Positions 17,591 to 26,644 of a stretch of DNA of 64,000 nt are shown in pieces. A model generated the notes under the pieces. That model was not told the origin of the DNA. It was given only the letters and a program-made list of their open reading frames with translations, and made no database searches. The translations under genes were made by a program, and so were the position numbers. The DNA comes from Sulfuricystis thermophila. Lineage in GTDB: Bacteria; Pseudomonadota; Gammaproteobacteria; Burkholderiales; Rhodocyclaceae. Position 1 is the first letter of the stretch. Every line of letters starts with the position of its first letter. Location: assembly GCF_004323595.1 (NCBI RefSeq), contig NZ_AP019373.1, positions 1,674,001 to 1,738,000 of the forward strand. Direction: 5' to 3'.

Positions 17591-17923
17591 ATGGCATTCG
17601 AACTCAACGGCAAGACCTACGAAACCGACGAAGAAGGCTACCTGGTCAACCTGTCGGACTGGAATGAAGACGTCGCCAAGTATCTGGCCGAGCAAGAAGG
17701 CGTCAACCTGACCGACGCGCACTGGGAAGTCATCAACTTCCTGCGCGACTACTACAACGAGTTCCAGATCGCTCCGGCCGTGCGCGTGCTGACCAAGGCG
17801 ATCGGCAAGAAACTCGGCCCGGAAAAGGGCAACAGCCAGTATCTCTATGAGCTGTTCCCCTACGGCCCCGCCAAGCAGGCCTGCAAGATCGCCGGTCTGC
17901 CGAAGCCGACCGGCTGCGTCTGA
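17591..17923 (+). CDS. dsrC: DsrC sulfur-carrier protein with both arm cysteines
   Basis: DsrC shuttles sulfur as a trisulfide between DsrEFH, DsrAB and the membrane DsrMKJOP complex. The 110-residue chain ends CKIAGLPKPTGCV: Cys98 and the penultimate Cys109 are both present, which defines functional DsrC. TDAHWEVINFLRDYYNEF is the helix-turn region. The ribosome site is AGGAGACAAC. The DsrC paralogue at 12431 lacks Cys109, so this is the catalytic copy. Confidence 0.98.
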   Translation: MAFELNGKTYETDEEGYLVNLSDWNEDVAKYLAEQEGVNLTDAHWEVINFLRDYYNEFQIAPAVRVLTKAIGKKLGPEKGNSQYLYELFPYGPAKQACKIAGLPKPTGCV

Positions 17924-17944
17924 TATTTAAGGCAACACGCAGGT

Positions 17945-17983
17945 GGGCGGCACGGGAGTGCCGTCCCGCCAGCGCCGACTTTC
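17945..17983 (+). repeat. palindromic element copy and hairpin downstream of dsrC
   Basis: A core copy (GAGTGCCGTCCCGCC then AGCGCCGACTTTC, 17956-17983) lies in the 150-bp dsrC-dsrM spacer. Its 5' part also pairs with GGGCGGCAC (17945-17953) to form a nine-pair hairpin with one G-U. The spacer holds no gene. The structure may protect the 3' end of a short dsrC transcript; this is inference. Confidence 0.65.
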
Positions 17984-18073
17984 GCACTAGCGCTGTCCGC
18001 TGATGCGGCGCTGCCTAAAGGGCAAGCGTGATGCTGCGTTCTTGATTGCTGTGTTCGCCGTGGTGCACCGTCC

Positions 18074-18796
18074 ATGACAACGTTTTTCGCGATCCTGTTC
18101 TACCTCGCCTTCGCAATACTTGTCGTCGGCCTGGCCTACAAGATCTACGACTTTGCCCGCACTCCCGCGCCACTGTCGATCCCGACGACACCGGCGCCCA
18201 CCACCACCACCGGAGTGGCGTTCCGCATGGCGCGCGAGGTGGTGCTGTTCGAGAGCCTGTTCAAAGGCAACCTGTGGATCTGGCTGTTCGGCTGGATGTT
18301 CCACATGGGCCTGTTCCTCGTCCTGATCCGTCACTTGCGCTACTTCGTCAGCGACATTCCCGCCTGGCTCGCCTTCATCCAGCCGTTCGGCAAATACGCT
18401 GCCTTCATGATGGTGGCCGGTCTGGCCGGTCTCTGGGCGCGTCGTTTCCTGGTCGAACGCATCCGTTACATCACGACGCCTTCCGACCACCTCTGGCTTG
18501 CCGTACTGATCGGCATTGGCATCACCGGCGCCGGCATGACTTTCGTCAGTCATGTCGATGTCGTCGCCGTGAAAGCCTTCTTCCTCGGTTTGATGCGTTT
18601 CGACATCCAGCCGCTGCCCGAGCATCCTGCTCTGTACATTCACCTGATTCTCGTCGCCTTGCTGATGATCCTGTTCCCGTTCAGCAAGCTGCTGCATGCC
18701 CCGGGCGTGTTCTTCAGCCCCACCCGCAACCAGGCCGATACCCCGCGCGAAAAACGTCATCTCGCGCCATGGGCCGCCCAGATCGAGAAGAGCTGA
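18074..18796 (+). CDS. dsrM: DsrM, membrane cytochrome b subunit of DsrMKJOP
   Basis: The 240-residue integral membrane protein resembles the cytochrome b (NarI-like) subunit. It has about five to six hydrophobic helices and histidines in helices, such as LFGWMFHMGLFLVLIRH (about 75-91) and FVSHVDVVAVKAF. It passes electrons between quinone and DsrK. It begins after the 150-bp spacer behind dsrC and stops just before dsrK. Confidence 0.95.
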   Translation: MTTFFAILFYLAFAILVVGLAYKIYDFARTPAPLSIPTTPAPTTTTGVAFRMAREVVLFESLFKGNLWIWLFGWMFHMGLFLVLIRHLRYFVSDIPAWLAFIQPFGKYAAFMMVAGLAGLWARRFLVERIRYITTPSDHLWLAVLIGIGITGAGMTFVSHVDVVAVKAFFLGLMRFDIQPLPEHPALYIHLILVALLMILFPFSKLLHAPGVFFSPTRNQADTPREKRHLAPWAAQIEKS

Positions 18797-18797
18797 C

Positions 18798-20339
18798 ATG
18801 GCCGATCTTGAATTCCAGATTCCGAAATATCGGGAGTACCCGACGGTTCCAGCGCTGCAGCCGGGTGCAATGGCGCATTCGCACCCGCACGTCGCCAGCG
18901 AAAAAATCCAGGAAGCCATCGGCTTCCAGGGAAAACTTGCCGATGACTGGCAGGTCACCCACGACAAGGCGATCGCCAAGTTCGGCGAGCTGCTCGGCAA
19001 GTACCGTTCGCTCAAGGTGTTCATGGATGCGTGTGTGCACTGCGGTTCCTGCACCGACAAGTGCCACTACTTCATCGGCACCAGCGACCCGAAGAACATG
19101 CCGGTGGCGCGTCAGGAGTTGATGCGTTCGGTCTATCGGCGCTATTTCACCCTCGCCGGCAAGCTGTTCCCCGGCCTGGTGGGCGCCAAGGATCTGACCA
19201 AAGAACTCCTCGATGAGTGGTACAGCTATTTCTGGCAGTGTTCCGAATGCCGCCGCTGCTCGGTGTTCTGCCCCTACGGCATCGATACCGCCGAAGTGAC
19301 GATGGCCGCGCGTCATATCCTCGATACGGTCGGCTACGGCCAGAAGTACTCGAACGAGATCATCGGCAAGGTCTACAAGATCGGCAACAACCTGGGGCTG
19401 CCCGGCCCGGCGCTCGAAGATACGCTGCAGGGTCTTGAGGAAGACGTCAAGGAAGACACCGGCGTCGACGTCAAGTATCCGCTCGATGTCCAGGGCGCCG
19501 AAGTACTGCTGGTCACTCCGTCGGCCGACTTCTTCGCCGAGCCGCACATCGAATCGCTGATCGGCTACGGCAAGGTGTTCCACGCCGCCGGGATTTCCTG
19601 GACACTCTCCTCGCACGCCTCCGAGGCCGGCAATTTCGGTCTGTTCAATGGCAGCTACGAAACGATGCGCAAGGTCGCCATGCGTATTCGCGAGGCTGCG
19701 CTGGAACTGGGTGTCAAGCGCATCGTCGTCGGCGAATGCGGCCATGCCTGGCGTGTCGCCTACGCCTTCTGGAACACATTGAACGGTGTCGGTGCCGGCG
19801 GCAACGATCCTTTCTCGATCGAACTGCAAAAGCAGCTCGATCCGCGCTACCCCCAGCCCTCGCACATTTGCGAATTCACCTGGGACCTGATCCAGCAAGG
19901 GCGTCTCAAGTTCGACAAAGAAGCCAACGACCATCGTGTCATCACCTTCCACGACTCCTGCAACGTTGCCCGCGCTTCGCGCATGGGCGGCTATCCGGGT
20001 GGCCAGTTCGACATACCGCGCAACATCATCAAGGCCGTGGCCAACAAATTCGTCGACATGGCACCGGAAACGATCCGCGAGGTCACCTTCTGTTGCGGCG
20101 GCGGCGGCGGCATCTTGACCGACGAGCTGATCGAAGCGCGCATCAAGGGCGCTTTCCCGCGCATGGAAGCGCTGCAGCAGGTGGTCGAAAAGCACGGTGT
20201 GAACTTCATGGCCACCATCTGTGCGATCTGCAAGGCCCAATTCACCAAGGTCCTGCCCTATTACGGTTTCAACATGCGACTGGTCGGCGGCGTACACCAG
20301 TTGGTCAGCACCGCCATACGCCTCGGCAATGAGCATTGA
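18798..20339 (+). CDS. dsrK: DsrK, HdrD-like iron-sulfur subunit of DsrMKJOP
   Basis: The 513-residue cytoplasmic protein has two [4Fe-4S] motifs: C79VHCGSCTDKC89 and C148SECRRCSVFC158. Two CCG-type regions follow, HDSCNVARASRMGG and FCCGGGGGILTDE, with CAICKAQF near the end. This is the heterodisulfide-reductase-like catalytic module thought to handle the DsrC disulfide or trisulfide. ATG 18798 is 1 bp after the dsrM stop. The family N-terminus MADLEFQIPK supports this start over upstream in-frame codons inside dsrM. Confidence 0.97.
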   Translation: MADLEFQIPKYREYPTVPALQPGAMAHSHPHVASEKIQEAIGFQGKLADDWQVTHDKAIAKFGELLGKYRSLKVFMDACVHCGSCTDKCHYFIGTSDPKNMPVARQELMRSVYRRYFTLAGKLFPGLVGAKDLTKELLDEWYSYFWQCSECRRCSVFCPYGIDTAEVTMAARHILDTVGYGQKYSNEIIGKVYKIGNNLGLPGPALEDTLQGLEEDVKEDTGVDVKYPLDVQGAEVLLVTPSADFFAEPHIESLIGYGKVFHAAGISWTLSSHASEAGNFGLFNGSYETMRKVAMRIREAALELGVKRIVVGECGHAWRVAYAFWNTLNGVGAGGNDPFSIELQKQLDPRYPQPSHICEFTWDLIQQGRLKFDKEANDHRVITFHDSCNVARASRMGGYPGGQFDIPRNIIKAVANKFVDMAPETIREVTFCCGGGGGILTDELIEARIKGAFPRMEALQQVVEKHGVNFMATICAICKAQFTKVLPYYGFNMRLVGGVHQLVSTAIRLGNEH

Positions 20340-20371
20340 TCCAACAACCCGATAACTACACGGAGACGACG

Positions 20372-22339
20372 ATGTCAGCGACCCCCGAAACGACGAACGT
20401 TAAGTTGACCTTCCGCCACTACAAGGACGGCGAAAAGCCCGATAGCTACAAGCGCTGGCAAGAAAAGATCTTCCAGGCGGGCTGGTCCTACAAGTGCCCG
20501 ACCTACATCCAGTCCACTCCCCCGTGTCAGGGTTCCTGCCCGTCGGGTGAGGACATCCGCAGCTACCTGAATATCGTCCGCGGCATCGAAAAGCCGCCGG
20601 TCGGCGCCGACGGCAAGCCGGTCATGCCGTGGCAGGAATATGCCTGGCGGCGCCTGACCGAAGCCAACCCCTTCCCGGCGGTGATGGGTCGTGTCTGTCC
20701 AGCCCCCTGCGAATCCGGCTGCAACCGCAACCAGGTCGAAGACCATGTCGGCATCAACTCGGTCGAGCACTATCTCGGCGAATATGCGATCAAGAACAAT
20801 CTGCAGTTCAAGAAGCCCGAGAAGCTGACCGGCAAGAAAGTCGCCGTGATCGGCGGCGGCCCGGCCGGTCTGTCGGTCGCCTACCAGCTCGCGCTGAAGG
20901 GCCATTCGGTCACCATCTTCGACGATCATGACAAGCTCGGCGGCATGATGCGCTACGGCATCCCGGGCTACCGCACGCCGCGTGAAGTGCTCGATGCCGA
21001 AATCCAGCGCATCCTCAATCTCGGCGTCGAAACCCGCTTGAACTGCAAGGTCGGTGTCGACATCACGATCGACCAGATCCGCAAGGAATTCGATGCCGTC
21101 TTCCTCGGCCTCGGTGCGCAGGGCGGCCGTCAGCTCCCTGCCGAGGGGGCAGAAAACACCCCCAATGTCGTGACTGCGACTGCCTTCCTGAAGGCCTTCA
21201 ACGACGGACGCCTGAAATCGGTCGGCAAGAATGTCGTCGTCGTCGGTGGTGGCGATACCTCGATGGACGTCGCCACGGTGGCACGCCGTCTCGGCCACAT
21301 CGACAAGGTCAACCCGACCGACTGGGAGAAAGCGATCGCCGGCCAGCTCGCCCAGGACGTCGCGGACATCTCCCGCCGGGAAGGCGCCAACGTCGTGCTG
21401 ACCTCGGTGTTCATGACGGCCAGCAAGCATGAAATCGAACACGCCCAGTCCGAAGGCATCGAGATCATGCAGGGCTGGATGCCGGTCAAAGTGATCAAAG
21501 GCGCCGACGGTCGCGCCACCGCCCTGCGCGTCAAGCAGTGCGAGGCCAAGATGGTAGGCGGCAAACTCGACATCAAGCCGATCGAGGGTACCGAAAAGGA
21601 CCTGCCGGCCGACCTGATCGTCTCGGCGATCGGCCAGACCATCGACCTCACCGGCCTGTCGGAGTTCGACAATGGCAAGGGCGGCGTTTCCGCCGATCGG
21701 AACTATCAGGTGCAGGGCAAGCCAGGTGTGTTCTGCGGCGGCGACGTGATCCGGCCGCACCTCCTGACCACTGCGATCGGTCATGGCGCGATCGCCGCCG
21801 ACGGTATCGACCAGTTCCTGCAGGGCCTCGAAGTCGGCAAGCGGCCGAAGATCGACGTGCATTACTTCGACCTGCTGCGCAAGTACCACGAAAAAGGTGT
21901 CGAATTCCACGAAGTGCACGGCCCGATCCGCGGCTCCTCGGAGTCGAAGGACATCGTTCACAACTTCGACAACCGTGCCGATCGCTACATCATCCCGCAC
22001 ACCGAGTTGTTCCTCGGCCATTTCCAATACACGCCGCGCAACAAGCGCAAGATCGTCCATCTGACGAAGGAAGAGGCGCTCGGCAACTTCGAGGAACGCC
22101 TGGAAGCGCTGAACGATCAGCAGGTGGTGGCCGAAGCGAAGCGCTGCATGAGCTGCGGCCTGTGCTTCGAGTGCGACAACTGCGTCGTCTATTGCCCGCA
22201 GACGGCCGTCTATCGCGTCAAGAAGACCGAGGCGACCACCGGCCGCTACGTCGCCACCGACTACGACAAGTGCATCGGTTGCCACATCTGCCACGATGTC
22301 TGCCCGACCGGCTACATCCAGATGGGTCTCGGCGAGTGA
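20372..22339 (+). CDS. dsrL: DsrL, NAD(P)H-linked iron-sulfur flavoprotein
   Basis: The 655-residue protein resembles the small subunit of glutamate synthase fused to a ferredoxin module. It shows N-terminal cysteines (CPTYIQSTPPCQGSCPSGED, CPAPCESGCNR), a FAD site VAVIGGGPAGLSVAY (about 167-181), a second dinucleotide site VVVVGGGDTSMDVA, and C-terminal ferredoxin clusters (CMSCGLCFECDNC, CIGCHICHDVCP). DsrL is essential for sulfur-globule oxidation in A. vinosum and passes electrons from DsrAB to NAD(P). ATG 20372 follows CGGAGACGACG; an upstream in-frame start overlaps dsrK. Confidence 0.96.
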   Translation: MSATPETTNVKLTFRHYKDGEKPDSYKRWQEKIFQAGWSYKCPTYIQSTPPCQGSCPSGEDIRSYLNIVRGIEKPPVGADGKPVMPWQEYAWRRLTEANPFPAVMGRVCPAPCESGCNRNQVEDHVGINSVEHYLGEYAIKNNLQFKKPEKLTGKKVAVIGGGPAGLSVAYQLALKGHSVTIFDDHDKLGGMMRYGIPGYRTPREVLDAEIQRILNLGVETRLNCKVGVDITIDQIRKEFDAVFLGLGAQGGRQLPAEGAENTPNVVTATAFLKAFNDGRLKSVGKNVVVVGGGDTSMDVATVARRLGHIDKVNPTDWEKAIAGQLAQDVADISRREGANVVLTSVFMTASKHEIEHAQSEGIEIMQGWMPVKVIKGADGRATALRVKQCEAKMVGGKLDIKPIEGTEKDLPADLIVSAIGQTIDLTGLSEFDNGKGGVSADRNYQVQGKPGVFCGGDVIRPHLLTTAIGHGAIAADGIDQFLQGLEVGKRPKIDVHYFDLLRKYHEKGVEFHEVHGPIRGSSESKDIVHNFDNRADRYIIPHTELFLGHFQYTPRNKRKIVHLTKEEALGNFEERLEALNDQQVVAEAKRCMSCGLCFECDNCVVYCPQTAVYRVKKTEATTGRYVATDYDKCIGCHICHDVCPTGYIQMGLGE

Positions 22340-22364
22340 CACTCGGGGAGAAGGGGTAAGACGT

Positions 22365-22745
22365 ATGGAGATCATGAAGCGATTACTCGTCGGTTTGGCG
22401 GCGGCCCTGCTGCTTACCCCACTTCTCGCCGCCGCCGGCACACCGATGCCGCAGCTCAAGATCGAGAATCCGGGGTCATGCATCGCACCGGTGCCCGAGA
22501 TGCGCCGCAATCACATGGAAATGCTGAAGCACACCCGTGACCGGACCATGCGCCAGGGCATCCGCGGCGAGAAGGCGAGCCTCAACGAGTGCATCAACTG
22601 TCATGCCAGCAAGACCACCGGCTCGGTGCTCGGCCCGGGCGGCTTCTGCCAGGAATGCCATACCTATGCCGCAGTCAAGCTGGATTGTTGGGACTGTCAT
22701 CAACCCAAGGCCGGCAACCCTCAGGCCGTGGGAGTCAAACCATGA
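22365..22745 (+). CDS. dsrJ: DsrJ, triheme cytochrome c
   Basis: DsrJ is the periplasmic cytochrome of the DsrMKJOP complex. A signal/anchor helix (MKRLLVGLAAALLLTPLLAAA) is followed by three CxxCH heme sites: CINCH, CQECH and CWDCH. The cysteine in NPGSCIAPVPEMRRNHM is at the place of the Cys that ligands one heme in A. vinosum DsrJ. ATG 22365 is taken; ATG 22374 is an alternative. It overlaps dsrO by 4 bp. Confidence 0.94.
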   Translation: MEIMKRLLVGLAAALLLTPLLAAAGTPMPQLKIENPGSCIAPVPEMRRNHMEMLKHTRDRTMRQGIRGEKASLNECINCHASKTTGSVLGPGGFCQECHTYAAVKLDCWDCHQPKAGNPQAVGVKP

Positions 22746-23497
22746 GCGAAGACCGCATCGAGAACAAATCGCGCCGTAGCTTCGTCGGCGCGGCAGCCGT
22801 TGCCGGCGCCGGCGTCGGCGTCGCCGCGCTGGCGCCTGGTCTCAAACTGATCGAAGTCGCCGGTGCCGCCCCGCGTGCGCCGGGCGAGCCCGCATCCTCC
22901 GCCGTGCGCTGGGGAATGCTGATCGACACCACCAAGTGCGCGAGCGGTTGCGATGCCTGCGTCAAGGCCTGCGCGACCGAGAACGGCATCAACGAAACCG
23001 TCAAGGACGCACGCCAGGGTTCGCAGTGGATCCGCAAGATCGATCTCAAAGATCCCAAGACGGGGCAGGAGCATTCGTTGCCGATGCTCTGTCAGCATTG
23101 CGAACATCCGCCCTGTGTCGATGTCTGTCCCACCGGCGCTTCCATGAAGCGTGCCGATGGCATCGTGCTGGTCGACCGCCACATCTGCATCGGCTGCCGT
23201 TACTGCATGATGGCCTGCCCCTACAAGGCGCGCTCGCTGGTGCATATGCCGCTCACCGAACAAAATCCGCTGGTACCGCGCGGCCAGGGGTGCGTGGAAG
23301 CCTGCACCTTCTGCGTGCATCGGGTCGATCGCGGCCAAGAGCCGGCCTGTGTCGAGGCCTGTCCGGAAAAAGCCATGCTGTTCGGCAATCTCAACGATCC
23401 GGCGAGCGAGATCGCCCAGCGCGTTGCGAAAGAAAAGACCACGCAGGTGCGCGCTGATCTGAAACTGAATCTTGGCGTGCGTTACCAGGGAATCTGA
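22742..23497 (+). CDS. dsrO: DsrO, Tat-exported ferredoxin-like iron-sulfur subunit
   Basis: The 251-residue periplasmic protein starts with a twin-arginine signal (SRRSFVGAAAVAG at 10-22) and contains four cysteine clusters typical of DmsB/HybA-type proteins: CASGCDACVKAC, CQHCEHPPCVDVCP, CIGCRYCMMACP and CTFCVHRVDRG...CVEACP. It links DsrJ and the membrane protein DsrP. The ATG overlaps the dsrJ stop (ATGA), indicating coupling. Confidence 0.96.
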   Translation: MSEDRIENKSRRSFVGAAAVAGAGVGVAALAPGLKLIEVAGAAPRAPGEPASSAVRWGMLIDTTKCASGCDACVKACATENGINETVKDARQGSQWIRKIDLKDPKTGQEHSLPMLCQHCEHPPCVDVCPTGASMKRADGIVLVDRHICIGCRYCMMACPYKARSLVHMPLTEQNPLVPRGQGCVEACTFCVHRVDRGQEPACVEACPEKAMLFGNLNDPASEIAQRVAKEKTTQVRADLKLNLGVRYQGI

Positions 23498-23502
23498 CCA
23501 CC

Positions 23503-24708
23503 ATGCAATCCGCCCTCACCCAAAGTCTGCGCATACCGAACTTCTACCTCTTGGCAGCCATTGGCGCCATCCTGACCGTGGCTGGCACGCTTGCCGCTTT
23601 CTACATGGAGCATCATGGCCACCAGGTGACCGGCATGAACAACCAGGTCTTCTGGGGCTTGCCACACGTGTTCGCGATCTTTCTGATCGTCGGCGCCTCG
23701 GGCGTGCTCAACGTCGCCTCGATCGGCACCGTCTTCGGCAAGAAGGTCTATAAACCCCGCGGGCCGCTTTCGGGATTGCTGGCGATCACCATGCTGGCTG
23801 CCGGTCTGTTCGTGATCATGCTCGACCTGGGGCGCGCCGATCGCCTCATCGTCGCGATGACCCATGTCAACTGGACCTCGGTGTTCGGCTGGAACATGGT
23901 GCTCTATCCCGTGTTTTTTGGCTTGGTGGGCCTCTACGTCTGGCTGCTGCTCGACCGCAAGATGTACGCCTACTCCAAGGCAGCCGGCACGGCGGCCTTC
24001 ATCTGGCGGCTGGTGATGACCACCGGTACCGGCTCGATCTTCGGCTTCGTCGTCGCACGCCAGGCCTACCATTCCGCGATCATCGCCCCGATGTTCATCA
24101 TCATGTCGTTCGCCTGGGGACTGGCGATGTTCCTGCTTTTCCAAACAGCCATGTACAAATGGCAGGGTGGCCAGCTCGATGAGCAAATCCGCCAGCGGCT
24201 CAACAATGTGCTGGGAACCTTCGTCGCGGCGGTCGCCTATTTCGTCGTCGTCTATCATCTGACCAACATCTACTACGCGAAGCAGACGGCCTTCGAACAC
24301 TTCATCCTCGTCTCCGGCGGCATTTATCCGCAACTGTTCTGGGGCGGCTTCGTCGTCGTCGGCACGATCCTCCCGCTGCTGTTCGTCTTCGTCCCCGCAC
24401 TGCGCAGCATGCCTTCGTCCAGCGTGCTGGCCTCGATTTGCACCATCCTCGGTGGCTTGGCCTTCCTGTATGTTTTCATCATCGGCGGGCAAGCCTATCC
24501 GCTCGAAATGTTCCCGGGCATGGAGGTGAAGAGCAGCTTCTTCGATGGTGTGGTCGATCCCTACACGCCCAGCCTGCCCGAGATCCTCCTCAGCATTGGC
24601 GGATTCGGCCTGTATTTCCTGCTCAGTCTGATCGCCGTGCAGGTGTTGCCTTTCATGCCGCAGGACGACATGGCCCAGCTGCAGGCATCGGGCGCGTTAC
24701 ACGACTAA
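23503..24708 (+). CDS. dsrP: DsrP, NrfD-like membrane subunit
   Basis: The 401-residue protein has about ten hydrophobic helices and belongs to the NrfD/PsrC family of quinone-interacting membrane subunits. Examples are FYLLAAIGAILTVAGTLAAFY near the start and a conserved polar loop LDLGRADRLIVAMTHVNW. With DsrO and DsrJ it forms the second electron path of DsrMKJOP. It begins 5 bp after dsrO. Confidence 0.96.
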   Translation: MQSALTQSLRIPNFYLLAAIGAILTVAGTLAAFYMEHHGHQVTGMNNQVFWGLPHVFAIFLIVGASGVLNVASIGTVFGKKVYKPRGPLSGLLAITMLAAGLFVIMLDLGRADRLIVAMTHVNWTSVFGWNMVLYPVFFGLVGLYVWLLLDRKMYAYSKAAGTAAFIWRLVMTTGTGSIFGFVVARQAYHSAIIAPMFIIMSFAWGLAMFLLFQTAMYKWQGGQLDEQIRQRLNNVLGTFVAAVAYFVVVYHLTNIYYAKQTAFEHFILVSGGIYPQLFWGGFVVVGTILPLLFVFVPALRSMPSSSVLASICTILGGLAFLYVFIIGGQAYPLEMFPGMEVKSSFFDGVVDPYTPSLPEILLSIGGFGLYFLLSLIAVQVLPFMPQDDMAQLQASGALHD

Positions 24709-24762
24709 AAGCTCCTGCGCGGCTGAATCCCTGTGGGGGTTCGCCGGGCAACGGTTTCCGCC

Positions 24763-26280
24763 ATGCACCGTTTCCTGATCTCCGCCGCGCACAAGTCCTC
24801 GGGCAAGACCACGCTATCCATCGGACTGTGTGCGGCGCTGCGCGCACGCGGTCTCACCGTCCAGCCTTTCAAGAAAGGGCCGGACTACATCGATCCGCTC
24901 TGGCTCTCCACAGCCGCCGGCCGTGGCTGCCGCAATCTCGACTTCTTCCTGTCGCCGCACGATGAAATCCTGCGGCAATTCAGTTACGGCCACGATGCCG
25001 ACGTCTGCCTGGTCGAGGGCAACAAGGGACTCTACGACGGCCTCGCCCTCGATGGCAGCAACAGCAATGCCGCGCTGGCCCGACTCCTCGACCTGCCGGT
25101 GATCCTCGTCCTCGACGCGCGCGGCCAGACGCGCGGCATCGCCCCGCTGATCCTCGGCTACCAGGCCTTCGATCCGGCGATCCGCATCGCCGGCGTGATC
25201 CTCAACCGTCTCGGCGGCAGCCGTCACGAAGCCAAACTGCGCGCCGTCGTCGAGCATTACACCCATGTGCCGGTGCTCGGTGCGGTCCACGAAGACCCCC
25301 GACTGGCCGTGGTCGAGCGCCATCTCGGCCTGATGCCGGCGAACGAAGCCGCACAGGCCGAGCAGACCATCGCCGCGATCGCCGAGCGTGTCGCCCAGCA
25401 GGTCGATCTCGAACGGCTGCTGGCCATCACCAAGACCGATGCCGTCCTCCCCCCTCCTCCGCCCCGCCCGGTCCCGCCCAGCCCAAAAATCCGCGTGGCC
25501 ATCGCCCGCGATGCCGCCTTCGGCTTCTACTACACCGACGATCTCGAAGCGCTCGAGGATGCCGGCGCTGAGCTGGTGCCCTTCGATACCCTTCGCGATG
25601 CGCACCTGCCGCCCTGTGACGCGCTGCTGATCGGCGGCGGCTTTCCGGAATCCTTTCTCGACGAGTTATCAGCCAACAGCAGCCTGCGCGAGGAGATCCG
25701 TTCCGCCATCGCCGCGGGCATGCCCGCCTATGCCGAGTGCGGCGGATTGATGTACCTCGCCCGTTCGATCACCTGGCAAGGCAAATCCCGGCCGATGGTC
25801 GGCATAATTCCAGGCGACATTCTGATGCACGACAAACCGGTCGGCCGCGGTTATGTGCTGATCGAGCCCACCCCCGACCATCCCTGGTGGTCGGGAGAGT
25901 GCCGTCCCGCCAGCGCCGACTCTTCGAAAAAAGGCGGCGCCCGGCGGGACGCTCCCATTTCCGCCAGCGCCGACTCTTCGAAAAAAGGCGGCGCCCGGCG
26001 GGACGCTCCCATTTCCGCCGGCGCCGACTTTCCGATCATCCATGCCCACGAATTCCATTATTCGGAGATTCGCGGGCTGCCGGCCGACCAGCGCTATGCC
26101 TATCGGGTCAAACGCGGCCATGGCACCGATGGCCAGCACGACGGCATTCTTTGCCACAATCTGCTGGCCTCTTACACCCATCTGCGCGGCACGGCCGGTT
26201 GCGACTGGCCGGAACGCTTCATCCGCTTCGTCAGACAATGTACCATTCCGACCCCGGAGACCATCCCATGTTCACCCTGA
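24763..26280 (+). CDS. dsrN: DsrN, cobyrinate a,c-diamide synthase-like siroheme amidase
   Basis: The 505-residue CbiA/CobB-type glutamine amidotransferase amidates siroheme for DsrAB in A. vinosum. The N-terminal synthase has the P-loop SAAHKSSGKTTLSIGLC and KKGPDYIDP. The C-terminal glutaminase has the nucleophile in AECGGLMYLA and a late His in YTHLRG. ATG 24763 gives the family N-terminus; an in-frame GTG at 24733 is less likely. Between TPDHPWW and HAHEFHYSE lies a low-complexity insert of about 45 residues (379-423) made by tandem palindromic repeats. The insert is in frame, so the enzyme is probably functional. Confidence 0.93.
   Translation: MHRFLISAAHKSSGKTTLSIGLCAALRARGLTVQPFKKGPDYIDPLWLSTAAGRGCRNLDFFLSPHDEILRQFSYGHDADVCLVEGNKGLYDGLALDGSNSNAALARLLDLPVILVLDARGQTRGIAPLILGYQAFDPAIRIAGVILNRLGGSRHEAKLRAVVEHYTHVPVLGAVHEDPRLAVVERHLGLMPANEAAQAEQTIAAIAERVAQQVDLERLLAITKTDAVLPPPPPRPVPPSPKIRVAIARDAAFGFYYTDDLEALEDAGAELVPFDTLRDAHLPPCDALLIGGGFPESFLDELSANSSLREEIRSAIAAGMPAYAECGGLMYLARSITWQGKSRPMVGIIPGDILMHDKPVGRGYVLIEPTPDHPWWSGECRPASADSSKKGGARRDAPISASADSSKKGGARRDAPISAGADFPIIHAHEFHYSEIRGLPADQRYAYRVKRGHGTDGQHDGILCHNLLASYTHLRGTAGCDWPERFIRFVRQCTIPTPETIPCSP
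25897..26031 (+). repeat. in-frame tandem array of the palindromic element in dsrN
   Basis: The core (GAGTGCCGTCCCGCC then AGCGCCGAC) recurs at exact 54-bp steps: CAGCGCCGAC at 25911 and 25965, and CGGCGCCGAC at 26019. Between cores lies TCTTCGAAAAAAGG, then CGGCGCCCGGCGGGACG, whose sequence is the imperfect reverse complement of the core; each unit can fold into a stem of about 16 bp. 54 bp is 18 codons, so copy number can change without a frameshift. The encoded repeat is ASADSSKKGGARRDAPIS. Confidence 0.9.
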
Positions 26281-26642
26281 CCCCCGCCGCCGCCCAGGAG
26301 ATCCTCTCTGCCGCTGCGGCCTATCAGCACGACGACGATGAAATCCCCTGCCTGCGCGTCGCGGCCAAGCTCGAAGACGGCGAGATCGTCTATGGCATGG
26401 GCTTCGACGAGCAGCGCGAGCAGGACACCGTCGTCGAATCCTGCGGGGTGACCGTGCTGATCTCCCCATTGAGCCGCGATCTGCTTGCCGACGCGACGCT
26501 CGATTTCGTCGAACTGCGGCCCGGTGAGTTCCAGTTCGTCTTCCTGCACCCCGAAACGGCTCCAGGCGCAGGGGGCGGCTGTGCCAGCCGCAGCAGCGGG
26601 TGCGGCAGTTGTGGTGGCGGTTCGACGGGAGGTTGCAGCTGA
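26268..26642 (+). CDS. dsrR: DsrR, A-type iron-sulfur-scaffold-like protein
   Basis: The first 100 residues of this 124-residue protein have the IscA-like fold signature ([49 protein letters not shown]). It lacks the regular IscA cysteine triad in the domain, as A. vinosum DsrR does; DsrR acts in dsr expression after transcription. Unusually, a Gly/Ser/Cys-rich tail follows ([17 protein letters not shown]...GGC). ATG 26268 follows CGGAGACCATCCC and overlaps the dsrN end by 13 bp. Confidence 0.85.
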   Translation: MFTLTPAAAQEILSAAAAYQHDDDEIPCLRVAAKLEDGEIVYGMGFDEQREQDTVVESCGVTVLISPLSRDLLADATLDFVELRPGEFQFVFLHPETAPGAGGGCASRSSGCGSCGGGSTGGCS

Positions 26643-26644
26643 AG

